DNA from: Rhodanobacter sp.
Lineage (GTDB): Bacteria > Pseudomonadota > Gammaproteobacteria > Xanthomonadales > Rhodanobacteraceae
Reading direction: 5' to 3'
Assembly (NCBI GenBank): GCA_004298045.1
Contig: SCRM01000021.1
Coordinates: forward strand, 351,818 to 415,817
Length of the DNA: 64,000 nucleotides
The translations under genes were made by a program, and so were the position numbers. The notes under the pieces were generated by a model that was not told the origin of the DNA, ran no database searches, and saw only the letters and a program-made list of their open reading frames with translations. Of the stretch, positions 29,302-38,417 are shown piece after piece. Positions within the stretch are counted from its first letter, which is position 1; every line of letters starts with the position of its first letter.

Positions 29302-30963
29302 GTGAAATGGCTTTTGACCGCGCTTGGTGCGTTGACGTTGATGGCGCCGGCACTGGCGGCCGACCGCAGCAGTGCCTCGGCGTTTGATGCGCAACGGCTT
29401 TCCGCCGAAGTGAAAACCCTTTCTTCCGATGCGTTTGCCGGCCGTGGCCCGAACACGCCGGGTGAAACGAAGGCCGTCGCCTACCTCATCGCGCAGATGC
29501 AGGCGGCCGGTTTGCAGCCTGGCGGCGCGCTGGTCGCCGGCAAACGCACATGGACGCAACCGGTGCCGCTCGGCCGGTTCGAGATCACCGGGACGCCGAA
29601 GGTTGCGCTGAATATTGATGGCAAGGCGGAAACGCTGACGCAGGGCAAGGAGATCGCGATCTGTGCCGCAATGGATGGCTCGCGCACGGTCGACGTCAAG
29701 GACGCCCCGCTGGTGTTTGTCGGCTATGGCGTGGATGCGCCGGAGCGGCACTGGGACGACTACAAAGGCGTCGATCTCAAGGGCAAGATCGCGCTGGTAT
29801 TGGTCAACGACCCCGATTACGAAACCGGCCAGGGCGATTTCGGCGGCAAGGCCATGACCTACTACGGGCGCTGGACCTACAAGTACGAGGAAGCCGCGCG
29901 CCAGGGCGCACTCGGCATGCTGGTGATCCATGAAACCGGACCGGCGTCCTACGGCTGGGCCACGGTGAAGAACTCCAACACCAATGTGCAGTTCGACATC
30001 GTGCGCGACGACCCGGCGGCGGCGCACCCCCGGCTCGAAGGCTGGATCACGCGCGATCTCGCGGTGGCGATGTTCCAGCATGCCGGCCTCGATTTCGAGA
30101 CGTTGAAAAAGCAGGCGCAGACCCGTGCATTCCGCCCGGTAACGCTGAAGGGCGAGCGCTTCTCGGCACGCTATGACGTGGCGGCAACCCGCATCACTTC
30201 GCAGAACGTGGTCGGCCGCATCGAAGGCAGCCGGCACCCCAATGAAACCGTGATCTACAGCGCGCACTGGGATCATCTCGGCATTGGCGCGCCGGACGCC
30301 AAGGGCGACCGCATCTACAACGGCGCGGTGGACAACGCGACCGGTACCGCGGCGCTGATCGAGCTGGGCCGCGCGTTTGCGCATGCGCCGCGGCCGCAGC
30401 GCAGCGTGGTGTTTCTCGCCGTGACCGCCGAGGAAAAGGGCCTGCTTGGCTCGGCGTATTACGCCAGCCATCCGCTGTATCCGCTGGCAACCACCGTGGG
30501 CGTGATCAACATGGATGCGCTCGACCCGGGCGGTCGTGCGCGCAACTTCTCGATTTCCGGCAGTGCAATGTTCGAACTGCTGGATGACCTTATCGCGGTG
30601 GCAAAACAGCATGGCCTGTACTACTCGCCCGATCCGCACCCGGAGGCCGGATACTTTTTCCGCTCCGACCATTTTTCGTTCGCCAAACGCGGCGTGCCGG
30701 CGCTGTCGTTCGCCTCGGGGGACGATCTCGTCGATGGCGGCAAGGCCGCGGGCGAGGCGCAGGCCGCGGTGTACACCAAAGAGCACTACCACCAGCCTTC
30801 CGACGAGTGGCAGGCAAGCTGGAGTTTCGCCGGCATGACGCACGATCTCGGCGTGCTCTACGACCTCGGCAGTAAGCTGGCCAACTCGCGGCAGTGGCCC
30901 AACTGGCCGACCGACTCGGAGTTTCGCGCGGCGCGCGACGCGAGCGCAGCCGTACGCCGCTGA
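29302..30963 (+). CDS. M28 family zinc peptidase with PA domain, secreted
   Basis: A 553-residue secreted aminopeptidase-like enzyme. Signal peptide LLTALGALTLMAPALA is followed by a protease-associated domain (DAPLVFVGYGVDAPERHWDD) inserted before the M28 catalytic domain. Zinc ligands and catalytic residues are visible: YSAHWDHLG (His about 322), GAVDNATGTAALIELGR (Asp), VTAEEKGLLGS (Glu-Glu), INMDALDP (Asp) and the late KEHYHQPSDEW (His). The start is a GTG at 29302, with GGAG eight bases upstream; no ATG fits the signal peptide. The 282 bases before it hold nothing recognisable. The gene converges on mfd with only 19 bases between stops. Confidence 0.92.
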   Translation: MKWLLTALGALTLMAPALAADRSSASAFDAQRLSAEVKTLSSDAFAGRGPNTPGETKAVAYLIAQMQAAGLQPGGALVAGKRTWTQPVPLGRFEITGTPKVALNIDGKAETLTQGKEIAICAAMDGSRTVDVKDAPLVFVGYGVDAPERHWDDYKGVDLKGKIALVLVNDPDYETGQGDFGGKAMTYYGRWTYKYEEAARQGALGMLVIHETGPASYGWATVKNSNTNVQFDIVRDDPAAAHPRLEGWITRDLAVAMFQHAGLDFETLKKQAQTRAFRPVTLKGERFSARYDVAATRITSQNVVGRIEGSRHPNETVIYSAHWDHLGIGAPDAKGDRIYNGAVDNATGTAALIELGRAFAHAPRPQRSVVFLAVTAEEKGLLGSAYYASHPLYPLATTVGVINMDALDPGGRARNFSISGSAMFELLDDLIAVAKQHGLYYSPDPHPEAGYFFRSDHFSFAKRGVPALSFASGDDLVDGGKAAGEAQAAVYTKEHYHQPSDEWQASWSFAGMTHDLGVLYDLGSKLANSRQWPNWPTDSEFRAARDASAAVRR

Positions 30964-30982
30964 GCCCGGCATCGCGTGACGG

Positions 30983-33900
30983 TCAGCTTGGCCGTCGCGC
31001 CCCCAGGGCCATCAGCACGTCCTGTGCGGCGCGGATGCGCTCGGCGGCGTCGGGCAATTCGCGCGTGACGCGCAGCTTGTCCTTGCCGTCCAGCTTGTAC
31101 ACGCGCGGCTTCTGCTGGATCAGGCGGATGATGGCCATCGGGTCGACGTCGGGCTTGTCGCGGAAGGTGAGGCGCCCGCCGTTGATGCCGAAGTCGAGCT
31201 TGCGGATACCCAGCGGCGTCGCCATCAGTTTCAGCGTGGACAGCGCAAACAACGTCTTGGTCGCCTCCGGCAGCAGCCCGAAGCGGTCGATCATTTCCAC
31301 CTGCAGGTCGCGCAGGCGCTCGTCGTCCGGCGCACTGGCGATGCGCTTGTACAGCGTCAGCCGGGTGTGCACGTCGGGCAGGTAGTCGTCCGGGATCAGC
31401 GCCGGCAGGTGCAATTCCACCTCGGTTTCGTGCTCGGAGGACAGGTCGAAGTCCGGCACCTTGCCGCTCTTCAGGGCACGCACCGCGCGGTCGAGCAGCT
31501 CGGTGTACAGGCCAAAACCGATCTCCTGGATCTGGCCGGATTGCTCCTCGCCGAGCAACTCGCCGGCGCCGCGGATTTCCAGGTCATGCGTGGCCAGGGT
31601 AAAGCCGGCGCCCAATTCCTCGAGCGAGGCCAGCGCTTCGAGCCGCTTCTGGGCATCCACCGTGATCGCCCGGTGGTCGGGCACGATGAGATACGCATAG
31701 GCGCGGTGGTTGGAGCGCCCGACGCGGCCGCGCAACTGGTGCAATTGCGCCAGGCCGAAATGGTCGGCACGGTCGATCACGATGGTATTGGCGGTGGGGA
31801 TGTCGATGCCGGTCTCGATGATGGTGGTGCACACCAGCACGTTGAAGCGCTGGCGGTGGAAATCGGCCATCACCTGTTCCAGCCCGCGCTCGGGCATCTG
31901 GCCGTGGGCGACGCCGATGCGCGCATCCGGCACCAGCTCGCCGAGCTCGCGTGCCACGCGCTCGATCGATTCCACCTCGTTGTGCAGGAAATACACCTGG
32001 CCGCCGCGCTGCAGCTCGCGCTGGAACGCCTCGCGAATGGTCGCCGGGTTCCAGGTGGTGATGAAGGTGCGCACCGCCATGCGGTGTGCCGGCGGGGTGG
32101 TGATCAGCGAGAGGTCGCGCAGGCCACTCATCGCCATGTTGAGCGTGCGCGGGATCGGCGTGGCGGTGAGGGTCAGGAGATCCACCTCCGCGCGCAGCTT
32201 TTTCAGTTGTTCTTTCTGGCGCACGCCGAAACGCTGCTCCTCGTCGACGATGACGAGGCCGAGATTCTTGAAGTGGATGTCCCCCTGCAGCAGCTTGTGG
32301 GTGCCGATGATGACGTCGAGCTCGCCTGCGGCGAGGCGCTTGAGCGTCGCGGCAACCTCTTTGGTGGAACGAAAACGTGAGAGGACGTCGACGCGCACCG
32401 GCCAGTCGGCAAAGCGGTCCGCGAAGTTTTGGTAATGCTGCTGCGCGAGCAGCGTGGTCGGCACCAGCACCGCCACCTGCTTGCCGGCGGTGGCGGCGGC
32501 GAACGCGGCGCGCAGGGCGACCTCGGTCTTGCCGAAACCCACGTCGCCGCAGATCACCCGATCCATCGCGCGCGGCGCGGCGAGATCCCTGAGCACGGCG
32601 TCGATCGCCTGTTCCTGGTCGGGGGTCTCCTCGAACGGGAAGCTCGCGCCGAAGGCATCCACCAGCGGGCGGTCGATCGTCATCGACTCACCGCCACGTG
32701 CCTCGCGCTGGGCGTAGATCGCGAGCAGCTCGGCAGCGACGTCGCGCACCTTTTCCGCTGCCTTCCTGCGCGCGCGCTCCCAGGCATCGCCGCCGAGCGA
32801 GTGCAGCGGCGCGAGTTCCGGTGCCGTGCCCGAATAGCGGCTGACCAGACCGAGCTGCGCCACCGGCACGTAGAGCTTGTCGCCCTTGGCGTATTCGATG
32901 ACGAGGAATTCGCCCTCCATGCCGCCGAGCGTCATGCTCTGCAGGCCCTGGTAGCGGCCCACGCCGTGGTCGACGTGCACGATCGGCGCGCCCACCGACA
33001 GCTCGGTCAGGTCGCGGATGATGGTTTCGGGATCGCGCGTGGCGCCGCGCCGGCGGCGGCGTTCGGTGCGTACGCGCTCGCCGTAAAGCTCGCGCTCGGT
33101 GAGCACGGTGAGCGCCGGTTTTCTCAGCGCAAACCCCTGCTCCAACGGGGCGAGGGTGATGGCAAAGCGCGGTGGCGCCACGGCGCCATCGAGAAAACCC
33201 TGCCAGCCTTCGACCGGTTGCGGCGCAAGCCCGATGCCGGAGAACGCATCCAGCAATGCTTCGCGGCGGCCGGCGGAATCGGCGGCGATCAGCACCCGTC
33301 CCGGGTAGCTGCCGAGGTACGTGCGCAATGCGGTGCCCGGTTCCTCGCCCTTGCGGTTGAGCGGCAGCTCAGGCGCCGGCAGAGTGCCACTGTCGACCAC
33401 GTGCGGGTGCTCCGGCGCCACCACTTCCACCCGCAGGCGCTGGTTGAGCTCGGCGCGCAACTGCTCGGGCGACAAATACAGCTCGGCGGGTGGCAGCACC
33501 GGGCGTTCGATGTCGTGCGCGCGCTGGTCGTAGCGCTCGGCGGCCTGGGTCCAGAACGCTTCGCTGGCTTCGTTGGCGCCTTCACCCAGCACGAACAGCG
33601 CGTCCCCGGCGAGGTAGTCGAAGACGGTGGCCGTGGCGTCGAAAAACAGCGGCAAATAGTACTCGATGCCGCCCGGCGTCACGCCCTCCTTCATGTCCTG
33701 GTAGATCGGGCAATGCCGCACGTCGATCGGGAAACGCTCGCGCAGGCGCGTGCGGAAGGTTTTTGCCGCTTCGTCGGTCAGCGGAAACTCGTGCGCCGGC
33801 AGCAGCTCGACCCGTTCCACGATATCGGCCGAACGCTGGGTTTCCGGGTCGAAGCTGCGGATCGAGTCGATCTCGTCGTCGAACAGCTCGATGCGATAGG

Positions 33901-34441
33901 GCAGCGGCGCGCCCATCGGAAAAATGTCGATCAGCGCGCCACGCACGGCAAAGTCGCCCGGCTCGGTCACCTGCGGCACGTTGCGGTAGCCGGCCGCTTC
34001 GAGCCGACGCTGTTCGACCCCGAGGTCGTATTTCTGCCCCTTGGCCACCACCAGCCCGGCGCCGTCGATGTGGCTGCGCGGGGCGATGCGCTGCATGAGC
34101 GTTGCCATCGGCACCACCAGCACGCCGCGCTCGACGCTGGGCAGGCGGTACAGGGTGGCAATGCGCTGCGACACCACCTGCGGATGCGGGCTGAAGGCGT
34201 CGTAGGGCAGGGTTTCCCAATCCGGGAAATGCAGCACCGGCAGCTCGCCGGCAAACACCCGCAGCTCGTCCTCCAGCGCGGTGGCGCGTTGGGTGTCGCG
34301 CGCCACGGCCACCACCAGCCCATGGTGCGCGCGCGCGGCTTCGGCCAGCAGCAACGCACGGCCGGAACCGTGCGGTGGCGTCCAATAGCGGCGTTGCTTG
34401 GGAGTAGCGGGAAGCGGCGGGTGCGGAATCGGCTCGGACAT
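30983..34441 (-). CDS. mfd: Transcription-repair coupling factor Mfd
   Basis: A 1152-residue DNA translocase (E. coli Mfd is 1148) that displaces stalled RNA polymerase and recruits UvrA. Order of domains: UvrB-like region at the N-terminus, the RNA-polymerase interacting domain around residue 480-550, helicase motor with Walker A GDVGFGKTEVALRA near residue 630 and motif II DEEQRFG, then TRG motif (GRVGRSNHRAYAYL) and the C-terminal TRCF domain. ATG at 34441 gives the expected MSEPIPHPPLP start; the frame continues upstream to 34489 without a better start. Next gene upstream is the GNAT gene on the same strand, 81 bases apart. Confidence 0.97.
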   Translation of the reverse strand: MSEPIPHPPLPATPKQRRYWTPPHGSGRALLLAEAARAHHGLVVAVARDTQRATALEDELRVFAGELPVLHFPDWETLPYDAFSPHPQVVSQRIATLYRLPSVERGVLVVPMATLMQRIAPRSHIDGAGLVVAKGQKYDLGVEQRRLEAAGYRNVPQVTEPGDFAVRGALIDIFPMGAPLPYRIELFDDEIDSIRSFDPETQRSADIVERVELLPAHEFPLTDEAAKTFRTRLRERFPIDVRHCPIYQDMKEGVTPGGIEYYLPLFFDATATVFDYLAGDALFVLGEGANEASEAFWTQAAERYDQRAHDIERPVLPPAELYLSPEQLRAELNQRLRVEVVAPEHPHVVDSGTLPAPELPLNRKGEEPGTALRTYLGSYPGRVLIAADSAGRREALLDAFSGIGLAPQPVEGWQGFLDGAVAPPRFAITLAPLEQGFALRKPALTVLTERELYGERVRTERRRRRGATRDPETIIRDLTELSVGAPIVHVDHGVGRYQGLQSMTLGGMEGEFLVIEYAKGDKLYVPVAQLGLVSRYSGTAPELAPLHSLGGDAWERARRKAAEKVRDVAAELLAIYAQREARGGESMTIDRPLVDAFGASFPFEETPDQEQAIDAVLRDLAAPRAMDRVICGDVGFGKTEVALRAAFAAATAGKQVAVLVPTTLLAQQHYQNFADRFADWPVRVDVLSRFRSTKEVAATLKRLAAGELDVIIGTHKLLQGDIHFKNLGLVIVDEEQRFGVRQKEQLKKLRAEVDLLTLTATPIPRTLNMAMSGLRDLSLITTPPAHRMAVRTFITTWNPATIREAFQRELQRGGQVYFLHNEVESIERVARELGELVPDARIGVAHGQMPERGLEQVMADFHRQRFNVLVCTTIIETGIDIPTANTIVIDRADHFGLAQLHQLRGRVGRSNHRAYAYLIVPDHRAITVDAQKRLEALASLEELGAGFTLATHDLEIRGAGELLGEEQSGQIQEIGFGLYTELLDRAVRALKSGKVPDFDLSSEHETEVELHLPALIPDDYLPDVHTRLTLYKRIASAPDDERLRDLQVEMIDRFGLLPEATKTLFALSTLKLMATPLGIRKLDFGINGGRLTFRDKPDVDPMAIIRLIQQKPRVYKLDGKDKLRVTRELPDAAERIRAAQDVLMALGARRPS

Positions 34442-34522
34442 GGACACGCAAGGGCCGCATGTGGCGGCCGCAGAATCAAAGCCGATCATTGTAGTGCGCG
34501 CGCAGCGTGCACCTGCCCCCGG

Positions 34523-35128
34523 TTACAGCCGCAGGCGAATCTGCGCGGTGCCGGGTTCGTCCGGAATCAGGTGCTGGGTAAAGCCGAGCTCCTTGCACAG
34601 ATCCAGCATCGGGCGGTTTTCCTGCAGCACGTAGCCCCAGATCTCGGCCAGGCCGCGCAGCCGGCAGTCGTCGACCAGTCGCTGCATCAAAAGGGCGCCA
34701 AGGCCCATCCGGCTCCACGCCCGCTCGACGATCACCGAGAACTCGGCGCTATCCGTGGTGGGGTCGACGTAGATGCGACCGACGCCGCGAATCTCGGCCG
34801 GCCGGACCGTCTCGTCCACCAGTACCAGCGCGGTCTCGCGCGCGGTGTCGATGTTGCACAGGCGACGCGCCATCGGCGCCGGCAGCTCGGACATCGCATG
34901 CAGGAACCGGCGCCGGATGTCCTCCGGCGACAGCCGGTGGAAACAGCGCTGCAGGGCGGCCTCGTCGCTTGGCGCAATTTCGCGCAGCCAAAGCTCACGG
35001 CCATCCCGGCTGCTCACCTGCTCACCGCGTGCGGTGTGCACCGTGAGCGTCGGCGCCGAGAAGCGTTCACGGCTGCGCGGGGGCAATGAAGAACGGGAAG
35101 CGTAGCTGCGCATGCTCGCTGAAATCAT
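34523..35128 (-). CDS. GNAT N-acetyltransferase resembling the Pat (YfiQ) C-terminal domain
   Basis: A 201-residue GNAT-fold acetyltransferase. The segment LREIAPSDEAALQRCFHRLSPEDIRRRFL followed by the acetyl-CoA loop RMGLGALLMQRLVDDCRLRG matches the acetyltransferase domain found at the C-terminus of protein lysine acetyltransferase Pat, but the acyl-CoA synthetase-like domains are absent, so this is a free-standing version. It could acetylate a protein lysine or a small molecule. Starts at 35128 or 35113 are possible. It is divergent from the RibD-like gene and may share a transcript with mfd. Confidence 0.75.
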   Translation of the reverse strand: MISASMRSYASRSSLPPRSRERFSAPTLTVHTARGEQVSSRDGRELWLREIAPSDEAALQRCFHRLSPEDIRRRFLHAMSELPAPMARRLCNIDTARETALVLVDETVRPAEIRGVGRIYVDPTTDSAEFSVIVERAWSRMGLGALLMQRLVDDCRLRGLAEIWGYVLQENRPMLDLCKELGFTQHLIPDEPGTAQIRLRL

Positions 35129-35153
35129 GTCAATACTCTAGCGTACTGTGTGC

Positions 35154-35171
35154 AGTGCAGCATGGTGCACT
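35154..35171. promoter_or_regulatory. Inverted repeat in the GNAT / RibD-like divergent gap
   Basis: AGTGCA (35154-35159) and TGCACT (35166-35171) form a perfect 6-bp dyad with a 6-bp spacer between the divergent GNAT gene and the RibD-like gene. A TACTGTGTGCAG sequence just before it (from 35144) resembles elements at 10953, 38381 and 51830. Possible operator; weak evidence. Confidence 0.3.
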
Positions 35172-35263
35172 ACCAGCGAAAATACAAGGGAAGCGCGGTT
35201 TTGTCATGTTTCTCCGCGGCGTTGCCGCATAGGGTAGCGGGCGACGTGGTGGAATGGGTGCCG

Positions 35264-35986
35264 ATGGCGCACACGCGCCGCCTGGTGGGGCAATCCGTGG
35301 CAGCGCGGCCATACATCCTGCTCAGCTGTGCCGTGTCCCTTGACGGCTACCTCGACGATGCAGGTCCACGCCGCCTGCTGCTGTCCAACGCCGTCGATCT
35401 CGATCGTGTCGATGCGCTGCGGGCGCAATGCGACGCGATCTTGATTGGTGCCAACACCTTGCGCCGCGACAACCCGCACTTGCAATTGCGCGACCCTGCG
35501 CGACGCCAGGCGCGGGCGATCCGCGGCCTGCCCGCTACGCCGTTGCGGGTGACGGCGACCCGCAGTGGGGATTTGTCGCCGCACGCAAACTTCTTCGCGG
35601 CTGCCGGAGCGGCTGCGCTGGTGTATGCCGCGCATGCGGCAGCCGATGGTTTGCGTGGCGCTCTCGGTGCCGACGCCATCGTGGTCGACCTGGGTGCGGA
35701 ACCCGCGATGACGGCCGTGGCGGCCGATCTGCACGCGCGCGGCGTACAGCGCCTGCTGGTCGAAGGTGGCGGGCGCGTGTTCACGCAGTTTCTGCAACAG
35801 GGCATGGCCGATGAACTGCAAATTGCCGTGGCCCCGGTCTTCGTCGGCGATACGCGGGCGCCACGGTTCGTGCGTGCTGGTGCTTTCCCATGGTGCCCGG
35901 GGCGCCGTGCACGGTTGCTCGATGTCGCCGCGCTCGGTGACGTCGCCGTGCTGCGCTACGCCTTGTCCGACCGCTGCGCCGGCTGA
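35264..35986 (+). CDS. RibD C-terminal-type (pyrimidine) reductase
   Basis: A 240-residue NADPH-dependent reductase of the RibD_C/dihydrofolate-reductase-like fold (PF01872). Motifs are YILLSCAVSLDGYLDD at the start, LRAQCDAILIGANTLRRDNP, and RLLVEGGGRVFTQFLQQGMADE near the end. In riboflavin synthesis this domain reduces 2,5-diamino-6-ribosylamino-4-pyrimidinone 5'-phosphate; here it stands alone without the deaminase domain, like reductases recruited into pteridine or other pathways. The frame is open from 35150, but the ATG at 35264 fits the family length. Its last 31 bases overlap the 3' end of the convergent phosphotransferase-sulfatase gene. It sits beside a PTPS homologue and glycosyltransferase and is probably part of that pathway. 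Confidence 0.85.
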   Translation: MAHTRRLVGQSVAARPYILLSCAVSLDGYLDDAGPRRLLLSNAVDLDRVDALRAQCDAILIGANTLRRDNPHLQLRDPARRQARAIRGLPATPLRVTATRSGDLSPHANFFAAAGAAALVYAAHAAADGLRGALGADAIVVDLGAEPAMTAVAADLHARGVQRLLVEGGGRVFTQFLQQGMADELQIAVAPVFVGDTRAPRFVRAGAFPWCPGRRARLLDVAALGDVAVLRYALSDRCAG

Positions 35987-38343
35987 GCCGGGGCCGGGCA
36001 CGCGGTACCGAACGCGCCAAAGAACCGGTCGCGGAATGCGCTCATGGGCCACACCGGTGCGTCTGTTGCGGGCAGCAGGCCGGGGGGCCAGTGCCACCTG
36101 GCAATGGCTGACATGATGGCGGGATCCTGCGCGATGACGCTGACCGGCACTTCGTGGCCGGGGTCGGTGCCCGAGACGATGCCCCACGGCTGGTGATCGC
36201 CCAGCGCGATGACGACCAAGTTCGGATCGGGCCAGCGCGCGAGCCAGGACACCAGCGCATCCATGCTGTAGCGGATGCTTGCGCCGTAGAGACGCTGCAC
36301 CGTCGCCGGGTTGCGAAACGCGGCATCGGGCGTCAGCCCCTGCGCCGGCATCGGAGCGAACACGTTGCCGTCGCCCACCGCGGACCACGGCACCAGCCGC
36401 GGCAGTGGCGTCCACGGGTGATGGCTGGAGACGAAGTCGACCTCGGCGAAGACCGGCTTGCGTGCGGTTTTTGCCAGTTCGTTGTCGCGCAGCTTGAGCA
36501 GCGTGTACTGGTCCGGCATCGGCGCGTAGCTGAAAGCCGGGCCGCGATAGCCGACGTTGCGGCCGTTGTAGAGCATCTGGTACCGGTAGAACAGCAGGCC
36601 TTGCGGCCACCGGCCGGTGTCTGCAGGGGCGTCGACCACGGTGCGCCAGCCGGCCTGCCGGAATGCCCGAGCAAGGGTCAGGCGCTGGCTCGCCATGAGC
36701 TGGTCGTAGCGGCGTTGGCTGTCGACCCAAAGGCCCGACTGCAGCGTCGAATGCGCGAGCCAACTGCCGCCGCCGAACGTGGGCGAGACGAGGAACCCCG
36801 AGCGCACCGCGTAGCCTCGGTTTGCCAGGGTCGCGGTGTCCGCGTGCAACCTCGCATCGACATCGTGGGAGAACGCGGTTCCCGATACCGCGACCCGGCC
36901 GTAGCTCTCGACGAACACCAGCAGCACATCCTTGCCGCGCAGGCCGGCAAGCAGGCAGCTCGTTGGTACGGTCGCGTGGCGGTCGGCACGGATCGAGCGC
37001 GCGAAGCGCCGATGGTCGGCCAAGCCACTTGCCACCCCGCGAACGTGGTGGGCGGCGAGCGTCAGCGTATCGGCCGATGCCACCGGACCCGGCGCGTTCG
37101 GCACCCGCACGTCCGCCACCGCCAGCACCAGCCACAGCGCGCCCAGGGCGCCAACGGCGCGCGCGGCCGTTGGACGTGGCCACCGGCGCACGGCGGTGAC
37201 GACACGACGGGTCGCGTGCACCAGCACCACCGGAATCGCGATGACGGCCAGCCCGACCGCCGCAGTGACAATGATCGCGGCCAGGCGCCCGAAGGTATCC
37301 ACCAGCACGCCGAACGCGGGCACCACGTACGCGCCATCGGCAAGCGGATCGAATGGCCGCTCGAATGCCTGCTGGAAACCGAGATCGAGCAGCTTGAGCC
37401 ACGCCATGGCCGCCAGCGCCAGGCCAAACAGCATGGCCAGCCAGCCGTGCAGACGACGCGGCAACATCAGTGCGAGCGCAGCAAGGGCGATCAAGGCCAC
37501 CGGCGCGCGCAGCAGCGCCGCGGGTACGGGTGCGTGCGGCCAGTCCGGCAGGATCAACGCCAGCCACAGCACACCGGCGGCGACGAAAAAGCCCGCCGTG
37601 CCCGTCGGTGCGCGTGGCCCGACATCGGCTGCAAGCTGGCTAGCGCGGTGCGCACGCAGCCACGCAACCTGGTGGCCGAACGACTCTGCAAGCAGGGCCC
37701 CCGCCACGATCAGCACGATCTGGTTGCCCGCACGCGGCAGCACGCCAGCCGCCACGATCACCAGCGCGATGCCCTGGATCGAGGCCACCACCTTGTTCCA
37801 ATACCGCGGCGGCATTTCCGCGCGCAGCCATGGCCACGCGCGCGCGGCGAGCAGCAGCGCATAGCGCGCCGCACCGATCGCCAGCGCCCAGGCGCCCACA
37901 CGCGGCATCGCGTGCACGCTCAGCGCGAGAATCAGCCAGGCATCGACCTCCATGTCGAAGCGGGCGCCCAACGGCGTCGCCAGGTGCGTGCGCCGCGCCA
38001 CCCGACCATCGACGTTGTCCAGCAGGAGCGCGGCGATGGCAAGGCCCACCAGCGCCCGTGGATCGCCGCCGACCGGCCAATGGCTCGCCACCAGCGCCGA
38101 TATCCCGGCAACCAGCACCGCCCGCAGTGCGGTCACGCGATCGGCCGGTGTCGGCCACCTGCGGCCGCTGCGCGCCAGCACGCTGGCGTACAGCAAGAAA
38201 ACCGCCAACGTGGACGCGATGCCGATCAGCCATCCAGACGGCGACAGTCCGACCGTCGCTGCAAGCACCGCCAGCAACGCACCGCCGACGATCAGGCCGA
38301 CGACCACCGTGACCGTCGCGCCGCTATCCCGGGACCCGCGCAT
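35956..38343 (-). CDS. CDP-alcohol phosphotransferase fused to sulfatase-like domain, membrane protein
   Basis: A 795-residue inner-membrane protein with two enzyme parts. Residues about 10-240 are a CDP-alcohol phosphatidyltransferase with the complete signature D109-x2-D112-G113-x2-A116-R117-x8-G126-x3-D130-x3-D134, which transfers a phospho-alcohol from a CDP-linked donor. More membrane helices follow (about 250-420). From about residue 465 an alkaline-phosphatase/sulfatase superfamily domain faces the periplasm (VLLVFVESYGR, metal-site motif VIALGDHQPW, FVSSHHPW). This fusion suggests building and then transferring or cutting a phosphodiester at the outer face of the inner membrane. ATG at 38343 is preferred over a GTG at 38370. 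It is divergent from the dehydrogenase-PTPS operon and shares its short intergenic region. Substrates are unknown. Confidence 0.82.
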   Translation of the reverse strand: MRGSRDSGATVTVVVGLIVGGALLAVLAATVGLSPSGWLIGIASTLAVFLLYASVLARSGRRWPTPADRVTALRAVLVAGISALVASHWPVGGDPRALVGLAIAALLLDNVDGRVARRTHLATPLGARFDMEVDAWLILALSVHAMPRVGAWALAIGAARYALLLAARAWPWLRAEMPPRYWNKVVASIQGIALVIVAAGVLPRAGNQIVLIVAGALLAESFGHQVAWLRAHRASQLAADVGPRAPTGTAGFFVAAGVLWLALILPDWPHAPVPAALLRAPVALIALAALALMLPRRLHGWLAMLFGLALAAMAWLKLLDLGFQQAFERPFDPLADGAYVVPAFGVLVDTFGRLAAIIVTAAVGLAVIAIPVVLVHATRRVVTAVRRWPRPTAARAVGALGALWLVLAVADVRVPNAPGPVASADTLTLAAHHVRGVASGLADHRRFARSIRADRHATVPTSCLLAGLRGKDVLLVFVESYGRVAVSGTAFSHDVDARLHADTATLANRGYAVRSGFLVSPTFGGGSWLAHSTLQSGLWVDSQRRYDQLMASQRLTLARAFRQAGWRTVVDAPADTGRWPQGLLFYRYQMLYNGRNVGYRGPAFSYAPMPDQYTLLKLRDNELAKTARKPVFAEVDFVSSHHPWTPLPRLVPWSAVGDGNVFAPMPAQGLTPDAAFRNPATVQRLYGASIRYSMDALVSWLARWPDPNLVVIALGDHQPWGIVSGTDPGHEVPVSVIAQDPAIMSAIARWHWPPGLLPATDAPVWPMSAFRDRFFGAFGTACPAPAQPAQRSDKA

Positions 38344-38379
38344 GGGCCGCAAACCTCTGTCGATGCACACACGCCATCG

Positions 38380-38396
38380 CTACAGTTGCAGTGTAG
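38380..38396. promoter_or_regulatory. Inverted repeat in the divergent promoter region of the pterin-like cluster
   Basis: CTACA-N7-TGTAG (38380-38396) lies in the 74-base gap between the phosphotransferase-sulfatase gene (start 38343, leftward) and the dehydrogenase gene (start 38418, rightward). Its location permits one regulator to control both directions. Related TACTGTTGCAG-like sequence occurs upstream of other genes in the window. Confidence 0.4.
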
Positions 38397-38417
38397 TGAG
38401 CGCAGACGGACGAACGA

